A stretch of DNA of 50,061 nt from Bacillus altitudinis 41KF2b (GTDB lineage: Bacteria; Bacillota; Bacilli; Bacillales; Bacillaceae). A program made the position numbers and the translations under genes. The DNA is taken from positions 1 to 50,061 of the forward strand of contig NZ_ASJC01000015.1 in NCBI RefSeq assembly GCF_000691145.1, written 5' to 3'. The notes beneath the pieces are model-generated. The model was not told the DNA's origin. It was given only the letters and a program-made list of their open reading frames with translations, and did not search any database. Positions 16,191 through 26,028 of the stretch are shown piece after piece (position 1 is the stretch's first letter; every line of letters starts with the position of its first letter).

Positions 16191-17780
16191 TTGAAAGAAG
16201 ATCAACAGCCTACATCATCTTCAGAGTCAGAAGAAACCTTGACGAATCGCCAAGGTCACCCGGTAACAGATAATCAAAACATGAGAACCGTTGGGAATAG
16301 AGGACCGACTACGCTTGAAAACTACGATTTCCTAGAGAAAATCAGTCATTTTGATCGTGAACGCATCCCTGAACGTGTCGTTCACGCACGAGGTACCGGC
16401 GCACACGGATACTTTGAAGCCTACGGTACATTCGGTGACGAACACATTTCCACTTATACAAGAGCCAAATTATTTCAAGAGAAAGGAAAAAAGACCCCTG
16501 TCTTCGTTCGATTCTCTTCTGTTATTCACGGCGGACATTCACCAGAAACTTTACGCGATCCGCGGGGATTTGCGATCAAATTTTATACAGAAGACGGCAA
16601 CTGGGATCTCGTTGGGAACAACCTCAAAATTTTCTTTATTCGAGATGCTTTGAAATTCCCTGATTTGGTTCATGCCTTTAAGCCTGACCCTGTCACCAAT
16701 CGTCAGGATGGTGAGCGCATTTTTGATTTCGTTTCACAATCACCTGAAGCAACACATATGGTGACATTTCTCTTCTCGCCATGGGGCATTCCTGCCACAT
16801 ACCGGCACATGCAAGGCTCTGGCGTCCATGCCTATAAATGGGTGAATCATGAAGGAAAAGCAGTACTGGTCAAATATCACTTTGAACCGAAGCAAGGGAT
16901 TCGCAACCTGACACAAGAACAAGCCCAAGCCATTCAAGGGGAAAACTTTAATCATGCCACACAGGATTTATATGAAGCCATTGAACAAGGGGATCATCCT
17001 GAATGGGAAGTATACGCGCAAATCATGGAAGATGACACCCACCCCCATCTAGACTTTGATCCACTCGATCCGACAAAGCTCTGGTACAAGGATGACTATC
17101 CATGGAAACCAATCGGACGAATGGTGCTAAACAAAAATCCAGAAAATTATTTTGCAGAAGTGGAACAGGTTGCCTTTGGGACGGGGGTTCTTGTAGACGG
17201 ATTAGATTTCTCAGATGATAAATTGCTGCAAGGACGTACCTTCTCATACTCTGATACGCAGCGATATCGTGTCGGGCCAAATTATTTACAGCTGCCGATC
17301 AATGCCCCGAAAAAGCATGTTGCCACCAATCAGCGAGATGGGCAAATGGAATATCATGTGGATCAAGGAAAAGGACAAAACCCCCATGTGAATTATGAAC
17401 CGTCCATTCTCGGGGGATTAAAAGAAGCGCAGCAAGATGGAAAGGATCATACGCCTTTTGTAGAGGGTGAAGTCAAACGAGAAGCCATTGACCGCCCGAA
17501 CAATTTCGGACAAGCGGGAGAAACCTATCGCCGCTTCAATGATTGGGAACGTGAGGAACTGATTAAAAACTTAGTCAACACCTTAGCTACCTGCCAAAAA
17601 GACATCCAAGACCAAATGATCGAAAACTTTACAAAAGCTGATCCTGACTACGGAAAACGTGTGGCCGATGGCTTAAAAGCCTTCAAACAAGAGGAGCCAA
17701 GCGGACCAATTGGATCAACAGGCGCGGCACAGGCTGTCAATGATGCGATCAACAACAGCACCCCTTCAGATCCTTATTAA
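16191..17780 (+). CDS. katX: KatX-type catalase
   Basis: 529 residues of a clade 3 monofunctional haem catalase. The N-terminus [20 protein letters not shown] and the C-terminal tail with a Ser/Gly-rich end are those of KatX, the spore catalase, rather than vegetative KatA (483). Distal His65 is in [11 protein letters not shown], the distal Asn in DLVGNN (140-144), and the haem-ligand Tyr in RTFSY followed by RVGPNY. The start is TTG at 16191, supported by GAAGGAGGG 8 bases upstream. In B. subtilis katX is forespore-transcribed (SigF) and also SigB-linked and protects germinating spores from peroxide; no promoter here is strong enough to assign. Confidence 0.88.
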   Translation: MKEDQQPTSSSESEETLTNRQGHPVTDNQNMRTVGNRGPTTLENYDFLEKISHFDRERIPERVVHARGTGAHGYFEAYGTFGDEHISTYTRAKLFQEKGKKTPVFVRFSSVIHGGHSPETLRDPRGFAIKFYTEDGNWDLVGNNLKIFFIRDALKFPDLVHAFKPDPVTNRQDGERIFDFVSQSPEATHMVTFLFSPWGIPATYRHMQGSGVHAYKWVNHEGKAVLVKYHFEPKQGIRNLTQEQAQAIQGENFNHATQDLYEAIEQGDHPEWEVYAQIMEDDTHPHLDFDPLDPTKLWYKDDYPWKPIGRMVLNKNPENYFAEVEQVAFGTGVLVDGLDFSDDKLLQGRTFSYSDTQRYRVGPNYLQLPINAPKKHVATNQRDGQMEYHVDQGKGQNPHVNYEPSILGGLKEAQQDGKDHTPFVEGEVKREAIDRPNNFGQAGETYRRFNDWEREELIKNLVNTLATCQKDIQDQMIENFTKADPDYGKRVADGLKAFKQEEPSGPIGSTGAAQAVNDAINNSTPSDPY

Positions 17781-17784
17781 TGAA

Positions 17785-17818
17785 AAAAGAATGCAGCGGA
17801 GTGGCTGCATTCTTTTTG
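17785..17818. terminator. Bidirectional terminator between katX and the mhq operon
   Basis: The stem AAAAAGAATGCAGC (17785-17798) pairs with 17805-17818, with A and T tracts on both sides. Confidence 0.85.
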
Positions 17819-17828
17819 TATACATCTA

Positions 17829-18497
17829 TTAAGCGTTTTGACCTTTTTTGATCCATTCTGCTACATTCACTGTACGTTTCGCCTGATGTTTTGCGGCTGC
17901 TTCTGCATCCTCTTGGATCTTTCCATTTTGGTCAACAGTCACACTCACACCGTAAGGGTTACCCCCTGCGCCGTATAGGGAATCATCCGTGTATCCAGGA
18001 GCGGCAATAATGGCTCCCCAGTGGAACATCGTTGTATACAGGCTCAGAACTGTCTGCTCCTGTCCGCCATTTGGGTTTTGTGCAGATGTCATCGCACTCA
18101 CTGCTTTGTTTGCTAGTTTCCCTTGGAACCATAAACCGCCTGTTGTGTCTAAGAATTGTTTCATTTGAGCCGGTAAGTTACCGAAACGTGTCGGCATGCT
18201 GAAAATAATGGCATCCGCCCACTCTAAGTCACTTAACTGAACCTCAGGGACATCTTTTGTTTCATCTAAATGTGCTTTCCATGCTGGATTTGATGCAACA
18301 ACTGCTTCTGGTGCCAATTCAGGAACTCTTAAAATTTTGACTTCAGCACCAGCTTCTTTCGCTCCAGCCTCAGCCCATTTTGCCATCTGATAGTTTGTAC
18401 CTGTTGAACTATAATAAATAATCGCTAGTTTTACGTTTTCCATTTGTTCCATCTCCTTTTGTTTGGTTTGCCCAAATAGCTTCTGTAAAAATCCCAC
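17829..18497 (-). CDS. wrbA: WrbA-type NAD(P)H:quinone oxidoreductase
   Basis: Up to 222 residues. The flavodoxin fold has the FMN phosphate loop YYSSTGTNYQMA, PTRFGNLPAQMKQF and the WrbA-specific W-F-Q-G-K and GAGGNPYG turns. The enzyme reduces quinones by two electrons and prevents redox cycling. Two starts are possible: GTG at 18497, preceded by AAGGTGGGG and 15 bases after the previous stop, or ATG at 18443, preceded by AAAGGAG, which gives the usual WrbA length (204). I list the longer one; the true start is open. It is last in the mhq operon, consistent with quinone detoxification. Confidence 0.85.
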   Translation of the reverse strand: MGFLQKLFGQTKQKEMEQMENVKLAIIYYSSTGTNYQMAKWAEAGAKEAGAEVKILRVPELAPEAVVASNPAWKAHLDETKDVPEVQLSDLEWADAIIFSMPTRFGNLPAQMKQFLDTTGGLWFQGKLANKAVSAMTSAQNPNGGQEQTVLSLYTTMFHWGAIIAAPGYTDDSLYGAGGNPYGVSVTVDQNGKIQEDAEAAAKHQAKRTVNVAEWIKKGQNA

Positions 18498-18511
18498 CTG
18501 TATTCCCCACC

Positions 18512-19123
18512 TTATTTAAATTGACGACGATACCACAATGCCGCAGCATCGACTTCTTCTCTCGTTAGCTGATGTCCACGATTTTCCCAATGAAGCGTTA
18601 CGGAAGCTCCCGCCTCCTGAAGCAGTTGCTCTAGTTCCTGAGATTCCTCAGGGCGACACATTGGGTCATTTTCACCAGCTGCTATAAAGACTTGTTTCCC
18701 CGCTAATGAAGGTAATGAAACCCCTCGTCTTGGGACCATAGGATGATGCAGGATCGCTCCTTTCAGCGCATCTCCGTAATGGAATAACAGACTTCCAGCA
18801 ATATTCGCCCCGTTTGAATAGCCGATGGCTACCACATTGTGACGATCAAATCCATACTTATCTGCTGCTTCCCCGATAAATGTATATAATTCCTCTGTAC
18901 GCTCAATTAAATCTTGCTCATCAAAAACACCCTCTGCCAAACGCCTGAAAAAACGCGGCATGCCGTTTTCTGATACATTTCCTCTCACACTAAGAACAGA
19001 TGCTTCAGGATCTACCACTTCTGCAAGCGGCAATAAGTCTTGCTCTGTCCCGCCAGTTCCATGCAGCATGAGAAGGACAGGTTTTTGTTCATTCTTTCCT
19101 TTTTGAAAAAGATGCTTCATCAT
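18512..19123 (-). CDS. mhqD: MhqD-like carboxylesterase/hydrolase
   Basis: 203 residues of a phospholipase/carboxylesterase-type alpha/beta hydrolase. LMLHGTGGTEQDLLPLAE is the oxyanion region, GYSNGANIA contains the nucleophile Ser, ENDPMCRPEES holds the acid and ENRGHQLT the His. Same length class as B. subtilis MhqD, encoded next to the dioxygenase MhqE. It overlaps the upstream gene at ATGATGA, so the pair is translationally coupled. Role: presumably hydrolyses ring-cleavage or thiol-adduct products of hydroquinones; the actual substrate is not known. Confidence 0.82.
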   Translation of the reverse strand: MMKHLFQKGKNEQKPVLLMLHGTGGTEQDLLPLAEVVDPEASVLSVRGNVSENGMPRFFRRLAEGVFDEQDLIERTEELYTFIGEAADKYGFDRHNVVAIGYSNGANIAGSLLFHYGDALKGAILHHPMVPRRGVSLPSLAGKQVFIAAGENDPMCRPEESQELEQLLQEAGASVTLHWENRGHQLTREEVDAAALWYRRQFK

Positions 19124-20070
19124 GAATCTCCTTTCCCTTTGATTTCTCTTACCTCAATCGGCAGCACGATTTGTTCAATTTGACTACGCTGCGCCTCATA
19201 TTGCGGTGGCAGTTTCAACGCTTCACCCATCGTTTCCACAGATTCATCGTGTGCAAACCCTGGAGGATCGGTCGCAATCTCAAATAATATGCCGCCAAGC
19301 TCTCTAAAATAAATCGCATTGAAATAATTTCGATCTTGCACAGGCGTCACTTGATATCCGCTTTGCGCCACATGTCTTTGCCAATCTAATTGATCCTGAT
19401 CATCTGTTGCTCTCCACGCAATATGATGTACAACACCCACGCCCATACGTCCTCGTGCAACAGGTGTCTTGTTCACATCAATGACATTGCCGATTTCTCC
19501 AAACGAACGGAATCTCACATAATCTCCTTCAGTGCCGACTTTTTCAAGTCCCATCGTTTGCTCTAGCAGCTGCATCGTTTGCTCAGGCTGTGAAGTTAAT
19601 AAAACAGCTCCACCAAATCCTTTAATCGCTACTTCTGGTGTTACCCCATTAAATGTCCAGTCATTCTGTTTTCCTTCTTCACGCTCTACAAGTTCTATCA
19701 ATAAACCGTGCGGATCTTCAAAAGAGAGAAAGGCCTCACCAAAGCGTTCAATCATTTCATAAGAAACGTCAAACTGCTCAAGCCGTTCCTTCCAAAAAGA
19801 GAAGGCACCGGTCGGTACGACATATGTTGTCACACCTACTTGACCTGCTCCAATTTGTCCCTTTTGTGCACCTGGCCAAGGGAAAAACGTAATAATGGTA
19901 CCTGGAGAACCTCCTTCATTTCCAAAATATAAATGGTATGTGCCTGGATCATCAAAATTGACGGTCTTTTTCACGAGACGCAGACCTAAAACACCTGCAT
20001 AAAAATCAACGTTCTCCTGAGGATGACCAACAATTGCTGTGATATGGTGAATTCCTGCTGTTTTCTTCAC
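19120..20070 (-). CDS. mhqO: Mhq ring-cleaving dioxygenase (glyoxalase fold)
   Basis: 316 residues from GTG at 20070: this follows GAGGAGG by 9 bases and gives the usual VKKTAGIHHITAIVGHP start. The ATG at 20091 lies before the ribosome site. Two vicinal-oxygen-chelate modules are visible, with metal ligands in GIHHITAIVGH, VVHHIAWRA and FEIATDPPGF. It resembles B. subtilis MhqO and the related MhqE and MhqA, extradiol dioxygenases for hydroquinones; the neighbour mhqD favours the MhqE role, the sequence is closest to what I recall of MhqO. First gene of the operon, under two MhqR-type operators. Confidence 0.85.
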   Translation of the reverse strand: MKKTAGIHHITAIVGHPQENVDFYAGVLGLRLVKKTVNFDDPGTYHLYFGNEGGSPGTIITFFPWPGAQKGQIGAGQVGVTTYVVPTGAFSFWKERLEQFDVSYEMIERFGEAFLSFEDPHGLLIELVEREEGKQNDWTFNGVTPEVAIKGFGGAVLLTSQPEQTMQLLEQTMGLEKVGTEGDYVRFRSFGEIGNVIDVNKTPVARGRMGVGVVHHIAWRATDDQDQLDWQRHVAQSGYQVTPVQDRNYFNAIYFRELGGILFEIATDPPGFAHDESVETMGEALKLPPQYEAQRSQIEQIVLPIEVREIKGKGDS

Positions 20071-20138
20071 TTCTAATGACCTCCTCTTCATGACGTAACA
20101 TGTCCCTACTCATTATGTCTTGACTGACGCTTTTATAT

Positions 20139-20156
20139 TATCTCGAATTCGAGATA
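20139..20156. promoter_or_regulatory. MhqR operator, perfect palindrome
   Basis: TATCTCGAATTCGAGATA is a perfect 18-bp palindrome equal to the MhqR binding consensus described for B. subtilis mhq genes. It lies about 70 bases before the dioxygenase start. Confidence 0.85.
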
Positions 20157-20175
20157 TATGACTAAAAAATATATT

Positions 20176-20193
20176 TATCTCGAATTAAGGATA
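20176..20193. promoter_or_regulatory. Second, degenerate MhqR operator
   Basis: TATCTCGAATTAAGGATA keeps the left half-site exactly and departs from the palindrome at three positions on the right. It is spaced 37 bases centre to centre from the first operator, likely flanking the promoter. Confidence 0.6.
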
Positions 20194-20238
20194 TTCCTTT
20201 TTGAAATAGATGTCAATGATTTTTGTTTTTTTCTTTTC

Positions 20239-20274
20239 AAAAGCAGGCCGCTTTGTTATAGCAGACCTGCTTTC
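20239..20274 (-). terminator. Terminator of the opuF operon
   Basis: On the minus strand AAAGCAGGTCTGC pairs with GCGGCCTGCTTT across a nine-base loop, followed by a weak T/A-rich tail. Confidence 0.6.
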
Positions 20275-20280
20275 CCTTGA

Positions 20281-21798
20281 TTATTGAAGCAATTTTTTCT
20301 TTTTTAAATAGGCTTCGGTTACTTGGAATGCATCTTTCCCCTTCACATTGACTTCGTAATTCATTTCTCTCATCTCATCATCTGTGATTTGACCAGCAAG
20401 CTTGTTGAGAGAGGCCTCAATATCAGGATACTCTTTTAATGTCTCCTGTCTTAGCAAGGGCGCTCCTTGATAGGGCGGGAAAACATGCTTATCATCATCA
20501 AGCACCTTCAATTTGTATTGTCTCAATTCACTGTCTGTTGAATACGCATCGACCAACTGAATATTCCCTTTTTGAATGGCGCGATATCGAAGTTTCGGTT
20601 CCATCGTGACCACATCGTCAAAAGAAAACTGATAAGCTTTTTGAATGCCTAAATATCCATCCTGACGATCAGAAAACTCTAAAGTAAAGCCAGCACGTAT
20701 ACGATTCTTGATTTGACCCAGATCTGAAATCTTTGATAAATCATATTGATCCGCTAGTGATTGAGGCACGGCTAAAGCATATGTATTGTTATAAGCCATC
20801 GGCTGAAGAAGCTGAAGCTGAAAGGATGACGCCAAACCTTGGCGCGCTTGCTCATACACTTTTTCCTTATCCGTGCTTTTCGCTGTTTCTTTCAGAAATT
20901 CAGAAATCGCTGTCCCTGTAAATTCAGGATAGATGTCAATATCACCAGACCGCAGTGCTTGAAAAACAAAGGACGTCTTACCAAGACCAGGCTTAAGATT
21001 GACTTGGATATCTGTATCCTGCTCAATTAAAAGCTTATACATGGAGATCAAAATTTCAGGCTCTGACCCCAGCTTCCCTCCAATGGTGATCTCTTTCTTT
21101 TCTTGTTGAAACAGCAATGGGGCAGCGACAACTGCTCCTGCTATTACAGCAAAGACCGTCACAGAGATCACGGTTTTTTTAAAGGAGATTTTCTCAAGTG
21201 TCCGCAAAACCACATCAAATAAGAGCGCAAGTAATGCAGCTGGAATAGCTCCAATGATGATCAAAGACATATCATTTCGATCAATTCCAAGCAAAATCAG
21301 ACTCCCTAATCCACCTGCCCCAATAAGAGCTGCAAGAGTGGCTGTCCCTACAATCAGGACCATCCCCGTTCGGATACCTGCCATGATCACCGGCATAGCA
21401 AGAGGGAGTTCTACTTTTAATAAGCGTTTGCGGTGATTCATTCCCATAGCGAGCGCCGCTTCTCGCAGCGACGGATCGACCTCACGAATGCCTGTATATG
21501 TGTTCCTTAAAATAGGAAGAAGAGCATAGACGACAAGAGCGATAATTGCGGGCACTTGACCAATCCCAACGAGAGGAATCAGCAGTCCAAGCAGCGCCAA
21601 AGACGGAATTGTCTGCAAGACAGCCGTCACCCCAATGATCCACTCTGCTATCTTAGGGACTCTCGTTAAATAAATCCCTAATGGAATGGCAATCAAAATC
21701 GCTAGAAATAACGCAATGAAGGAAATTTGAATATGCTCAAGTAAGGCGTGTCCGAGCTGATCTTTTCGAGCCCATAGCACACTGGTCCATTCATTCAT
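20281..21798 (-). CDS. opuFB: OpuF-type osmoprotectant permease fused to its binding protein
   Basis: 505 residues. Residues 1-210 form a BPD-type permease with about six membrane segments and the coupling loop EVDPSLREAALAMGMNHRKRLLKVELPLAMP. A further membrane segment (about 212-232) leads to an OpuAC-like binding domain (about 235-505: ITIGGKLGSEPEIL, GDIDIYPEFTGTA, QLVDAYSTDSEL, FPPYQGAPLLR). Choline, glycine betaine and related solutes are the known substrates of such domains. Fusion of binding protein to permease is the mark of OpuF, described from other Bacillus species; B. subtilis OpuB and OpuC use a separate lipoprotein. It overlaps the ATPase gene by eight bases. Confidence 0.85.
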   Translation of the reverse strand: MNEWTSVLWARKDQLGHALLEHIQISFIALFLAILIAIPLGIYLTRVPKIAEWIIGVTAVLQTIPSLALLGLLIPLVGIGQVPAIIALVVYALLPILRNTYTGIREVDPSLREAALAMGMNHRKRLLKVELPLAMPVIMAGIRTGMVLIVGTATLAALIGAGGLGSLILLGIDRNDMSLIIIGAIPAALLALLFDVVLRTLEKISFKKTVISVTVFAVIAGAVVAAPLLFQQEKKEITIGGKLGSEPEILISMYKLLIEQDTDIQVNLKPGLGKTSFVFQALRSGDIDIYPEFTGTAISEFLKETAKSTDKEKVYEQARQGLASSFQLQLLQPMAYNNTYALAVPQSLADQYDLSKISDLGQIKNRIRAGFTLEFSDRQDGYLGIQKAYQFSFDDVVTMEPKLRYRAIQKGNIQLVDAYSTDSELRQYKLKVLDDDKHVFPPYQGAPLLRQETLKEYPDIEASLNKLAGQITDDEMREMNYEVNVKGKDAFQVTEAYLKKKKLLQ

Positions 21799-22756
21799 GT
21801 GTCTCGCCCCTCTCAGCAGAAGTACCGGCTAAATACTGAATCACCGCTTGACGAGTGATGAGCCCGATCCGTTCCCCATCCTTTTCAACAACAAGCTCTT
21901 CATGCTCTGCCAGTCGAGATAGAACCTCTTCCAGCGTCGCATGGATGGAGACCGCCTCATCGCCTAACAGATCATCTTGAGGCATGGGCTGATAAATAGT
22001 TGTCAGCTCAAATGCTTGATGGTCTACATGACGGGCAGCTCCTGAAACAAACTCCCGCACAAATGGATTAACTGGATGCTGAATCAATTCCTCTGGGCGT
22101 CCAACCTGCACCACTTTTCCTTCATTCATCACACATATTCGATCTCCAAGCTTCATGGCTTCCTGCATATCATGTGTCACAAAAACGATGGTCTTTTGAA
22201 TACGGCGCTGTAACTCAAGCAGATCATCTTGTAATTTCTCTCTCGTCAGTGGATCTAACGCACTAAAAGGTTCATCCATTAGGACAATCTCAGGATCAGC
22301 AGCAAGTGCCCGTGCTACGCCGACTCGCTGCTGCTGTCCTCCTGAAAGCTCTGCTGGCTTTCGATGTCGATAGGTAGAAGGCTCAAGCCCCACCATGAAC
22401 ATCAACTCATCAACACGCTGATTCGTCTCAGTCCGCTTCCATTGTTTCAGCTCTGGCACTACAGCAATATTCTCTTCTATGGTCATATGAGGGAACAACG
22501 CTATTTGCTGAAGCACATAACCAATATCCCAGCGCAGCTCATAAATATCATAATCGCTGATGGTTCGACCCTTTATGTAAATCTCACCTTCTGTAGAAGA
22601 GATGAGACGATTAATCATTTTCAAAGTCGTCGTTTTCCCGCTTCCACTAGGTCCAATCAATACAAAAAATTCACCTTTCTGAATCTCCAAATCAACAGAT
22701 TGAACGGCATAGCGGTCATCAGAAAATTGCATCGATACATTCTTAAATTCAATCAT
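21791..22756 (-). CDS. opuFA: OpuF-type osmoprotectant ABC ATPase
   Basis: 321 residues from ATG 22756 (MIEFKNVSMQF); an earlier TTG at 22777 extends it by seven residues without a better ribosome site. Walker A GPSGSGKT at 35-42, Q loop in VLQQIALFPHMT, signature LSGGQQQR, Walker B IVLMDEP. The C-terminus carries one visible CBS-like unit (about 265-312, VSIHATLEEVL ... GERIGLITRQAVIQYL), typical of Opu ATPases and thought to sense ionic strength or c-di-AMP. It energises the fused permease encoded just downstream. Confidence 0.88.
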   Translation of the reverse strand: MIEFKNVSMQFSDDRYAVQSVDLEIQKGEFFVLIGPSGSGKTTTLKMINRLISSTEGEIYIKGRTISDYDIYELRWDIGYVLQQIALFPHMTIEENIAVVPELKQWKRTETNQRVDELMFMVGLEPSTYRHRKPAELSGGQQQRVGVARALAADPEIVLMDEPFSALDPLTREKLQDDLLELQRRIQKTIVFVTHDMQEAMKLGDRICVMNEGKVVQVGRPEELIQHPVNPFVREFVSGAARHVDHQAFELTTIYQPMPQDDLLGDEAVSIHATLEEVLSRLAEHEELVVEKDGERIGLITRQAVIQYLAGTSAERGETHE

Positions 22757-22910
22757 CTTCCCACGCCCTGACTGCAAGTATATTTTAAAATACCAATATG
22801 ACAGATTAACCTAGTATTTGTATAGAACAAACTGTCACGTTGACTCTCTTTTTACATACTTCCCCTAGTTAGACTGCCAGAAACGGCTTTCTCATAAAAG
22901 TGAGACAAAT

Positions 22911-22945
22911 AAAAAAAGCGAAGAGCTCAAGGCCCTTCGCTTTTA
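22911..22945 (-). terminator. Terminator of rpsF-ssbA-rpsR
   Basis: On the minus strand AAAAGCGAAGGGC closes to GCTCTTCGCTTTT across a five-base loop, followed by T7, just after the rpsR stop. Confidence 0.85.
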
Positions 22946-22955
22946 AGTCAACGAC

Positions 22956-23201
<246 letters not shown>

Positions 23202-23236
23202 TCACACCTTTCCTTTGGTCATTTTTTTCAGATCAA

Positions 23237-23779
23237 TTAGAATGGCAAATCATCATCGGAGATGTCAATCGGTTTACCATCATTCGCAAATGGGTCATCA
23301 TTGAAGCTATTTCCCTGATTACGATTTTGGTTGTTTTGATTGCCATATGGATTTTGACTTGGTTCATTTCCAAATGGATTCTGATCATTTTGGCTACCGC
23401 CATAATACTGGCCTCCGCTATTGCCACCGCCGCTGTATCCACCTGAACCAGCACCGCCGCTTTTAGGCTCAAGAAATTGAACACTTTCAGCTTGAACTTC
23501 TGTCACGAAGACACGCTGTCCTTGCTGGTTTTCATAGTTTCTTGTCTGCAAGCGACCGTCTACACCGGCAAGACTTCCTTTTTTCAAGAAATTAGCCACG
23601 TTCTCGGCTTGTCTTCTCCAAGTAACACAGTTAATGAAATCGGCTTCACGCTCTCCAGATTGATTCGTAAACGTACGATTCACAGCTAGAGTAAACGTGG
23701 CTACAGCCGCACCATTAGGCGTGTAGCGAAGCTCAGGGTCTTTTGTTAGTCTTCCGACCAATACAACACGGTTTAGCAT
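23237..23779 (-). CDS. ssbA: Single-stranded DNA-binding protein SsbA
   Basis: 180 residues: an OB fold (1-110, [20 protein letters not shown]), a low-complexity Gly/Asn/Gln linker (about 112-165) and the acidic tip DISDDDLPF that recruits recombination and repair partners. Essential for replication and located between the two ribosomal genes as in B. subtilis, where the operon is also DNA-damage responsive. Confidence 0.97.
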   Translation of the reverse strand: MLNRVVLVGRLTKDPELRYTPNGAAVATFTLAVNRTFTNQSGEREADFINCVTWRRQAENVANFLKKGSLAGVDGRLQTRNYENQQGQRVFVTEVQAESVQFLEPKSGGAGSGGYSGGGNSGGQYYGGSQNDQNPFGNEPSQNPYGNQNNQNRNQGNSFNDDPFANDGKPIDISDDDLPF

Positions 23780-23815
23780 ATTGAAAGACCACCTTTAAAT
23801 ATATATTTCAATGAT

Positions 23816-24152
<337 letters not shown>

Positions 24153-24178
24153 ATAAATTATATTACTCACAATTGTAT

Positions 24179-24207
24179 ATTATAACAAATTACTTTGCCT
24201 ATGACAA
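24179..24207 (-). promoter_or_regulatory. SigA promoter of rpsF-ssbA-rpsR
   Basis: Minus strand: TTGTCA (24202-24207), 17-base spacer, perfect TATAAT (24179-24184). Confidence 0.8.
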
Positions 24208-24211
24208 GAAC

Positions 24212-25312
24212 CTATACGTTAAAACGGAAATGAATGACGTCTCCATCTTTCACTATATATTCTTTACCTTCTAAACGAACTTTTCCTGCTTCTTTTGCAG
24301 CAGACATACTTCCGCCAGCTAGTAAATCTTCATAAGCAACCGTTTCAGCACGAATAAATCCACGCTCGAAGTCCGTATGAATGATTCCAGCACATTCCGG
24401 CGCCTTCATTCCTTTTTTAAATGTCCAAGCACGTACTTCTTGCTCACCTGCTGTGAAATACGTAGCTAAACCTAGAAGTGAATAAGACGCTTTAATCAAC
24501 TGATCTAGACCTGATTCTTTAATGCCAAGCTCTTCAAGGAACATTTGCTTCTCTTCTCCTTCAAGCTCTGCAATTTCAGACTCAATCTTCGCACAAACGA
24601 CGATGACTTCAGCGTTTTCGCCAGATGCAAACTCACGAATTTGCTGTACATATTCGTTTCCGTCCTGATCTGCTACTTCGTCCTCACTCACATTTGCTAC
24701 ATACAGAATAGGTTTTGACGTGAGTAAATGAAGTTGCTTCACAAGCTTCTGCTGCTCATCTGTAAATTCAACCGATCTTGCAGATTTTCCAGCTTCAAAT
24801 GCGTCCTTCAGCTTTTCCAAAATATCAAATTCAGCTACCGCTTCCTTATCTTTTTGTTTCGCAAGCTTACTCACACGAGTTAAACGCTTTTCAACCGTTT
24901 CTAGATCAGCCAAAATCAATTCTAAATTAATCGTTTCAATATCTGACACTGGGTCAACCTTACCTGACACATGTGTAATGTTATCATCAGCAAATGCTCT
25001 CACCACGTGACAGATTGCATCTACTTGACGAATGTGAGAAAGGAATTTATTCCCTAAACCTTCTCCTTTAGATGCACCTTTCACAATACCAGCAATATCA
25101 GTGAATTCGAAAGCAGTCGGAACTGTCTTTTTTGGCTGCACTAATTCTGTCAGTTTTTGCAAACGCTCGTCTGGAACTTCTACAATTCCGACGTTTGGAT
25201 CAATGGTACAGAACGGATAGTTAGCAGACTCCGCTCCAGCCTGTGTAATTGCATTAAATAGCGTTGACTTCCCGACGTTAGGTAAGCCAACAATACCAGC
25301 TGTTAAAGCCAT
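24212..25312 (-). CDS. ychF: YchF/EngD Obg-family ATPase
   Basis: 366 residues, normal length (YyaF in B. subtilis). G1 motif GLPNVGKSTLFN at 8-19, G3 DIAGIVKGASKGEGLGN, a coiled-coil insertion around 130-200, and a C-terminal TGS domain (about 280-366, RAWTFKKGMKAPECAGIIHT). YchF binds ATP in preference to GTP, associates with ribosomes and affects the oxidative stress response. Located between the rpsF operon and yyzM as in B. subtilis. Confidence 0.95.
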   Translation of the reverse strand: MALTAGIVGLPNVGKSTLFNAITQAGAESANYPFCTIDPNVGIVEVPDERLQKLTELVQPKKTVPTAFEFTDIAGIVKGASKGEGLGNKFLSHIRQVDAICHVVRAFADDNITHVSGKVDPVSDIETINLELILADLETVEKRLTRVSKLAKQKDKEAVAEFDILEKLKDAFEAGKSARSVEFTDEQQKLVKQLHLLTSKPILYVANVSEDEVADQDGNEYVQQIREFASGENAEVIVVCAKIESEIAELEGEEKQMFLEELGIKESGLDQLIKASYSLLGLATYFTAGEQEVRAWTFKKGMKAPECAGIIHTDFERGFIRAETVAYEDLLAGGSMSAAKEAGKVRLEGKEYIVKDGDVIHFRFNV

Positions 25313-25508
25313 TCTTTCATCTCCTCTATATGAAACGTGCTCGTTATACTGCGTAATATGAACCTAGAGCAATTATAAGTAGGTTTACATGAAAAGACAA
25401 GCTAACCATCATGCATTTTCAATAGAAGAAACATTACCAAAAAGACTAAATCGGAGCTTTAAAATGAGAAATTGCAGCTGTTTCTCTGAACAAAAGACAA
25501 ATTTCATC

Positions 25509-25550
25509 AAAAAAGCATGAGGCCTACTTAAGCAGTTGGCTCCTCATGCT
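25509..25550 (-). terminator. Terminator of yyzM
   Basis: On the minus strand AGCATGAGGAGCC at the end of yyzM pairs with GGCCTCATGCT, then T6; the first arm is within the last codons. Confidence 0.7.
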
Positions 25551-25734
25551 TGACGAGAATTTTCTTCATTTTTCGTTCAAAATCTCTTCTTGGGATCATC
25601 ACGCTGTGCCCGCACCCTTCGCATTTAATACGAATATCCATGCCCAAACGAATAACTTTCCACCGATTGGCACCACATGGATGGGGTTTTTTCATTTCAA
25701 CGACGTCATGTAACCCAAATGCTTTGTCTGCCAT
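25528..25734 (-). CDS. yyzM: YyzM, DUF951 family protein
   Basis: 68 residues from ATG 25734 (MADKAFGLHDVVEMKKPHPCG); a second ATG six bases upstream has its AGAGGTG too close. It has Cys at KPHPCG and CEGCG, a likely zinc site, and a basic C-terminus (RRDFERKMKKILVKHEE), typical of the DUF951 family next to ychF in Firmicutes. Function unknown; a nucleic-acid-binding role is a guess from the basic, cysteine-bearing sequence. Confidence 0.85.
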   Translation of the reverse strand: MADKAFGLHDVVEMKKPHPCGANRWKVIRLGMDIRIKCEGCGHSVMIPRRDFERKMKKILVKHEEPTA

Positions 25735-26028
25735 CAGCATTCACCTCTCTTGCTCACTTCATTAAATCTATTGTACAAAAAAATGCCGATGGAGAGCAAT
25801 GCACAAAATAAAGAGCCGCTGTCATGTATCAATCCCGTTCTTTTTTATAGAAAAAACCCTTCTTTTAGATCATTTTATTTGTGACCAATAGTTACTTAAA
25901 CTCCGCTTTTTTTCAATATTGTCACAAACACTGTAGGTCAAAAGGTTTTTATTGGTAGAACGCTGTGGTTTTTCCATATTTTTTGATTTATGATATCTGC
26001 ATAAATGTTATGTGAGGGAGCAGGTACG

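Noticed and set aside
24990..25020. CACGTG in ychF
   Set aside because: Only the six-base core agrees with parS, flanks do not.
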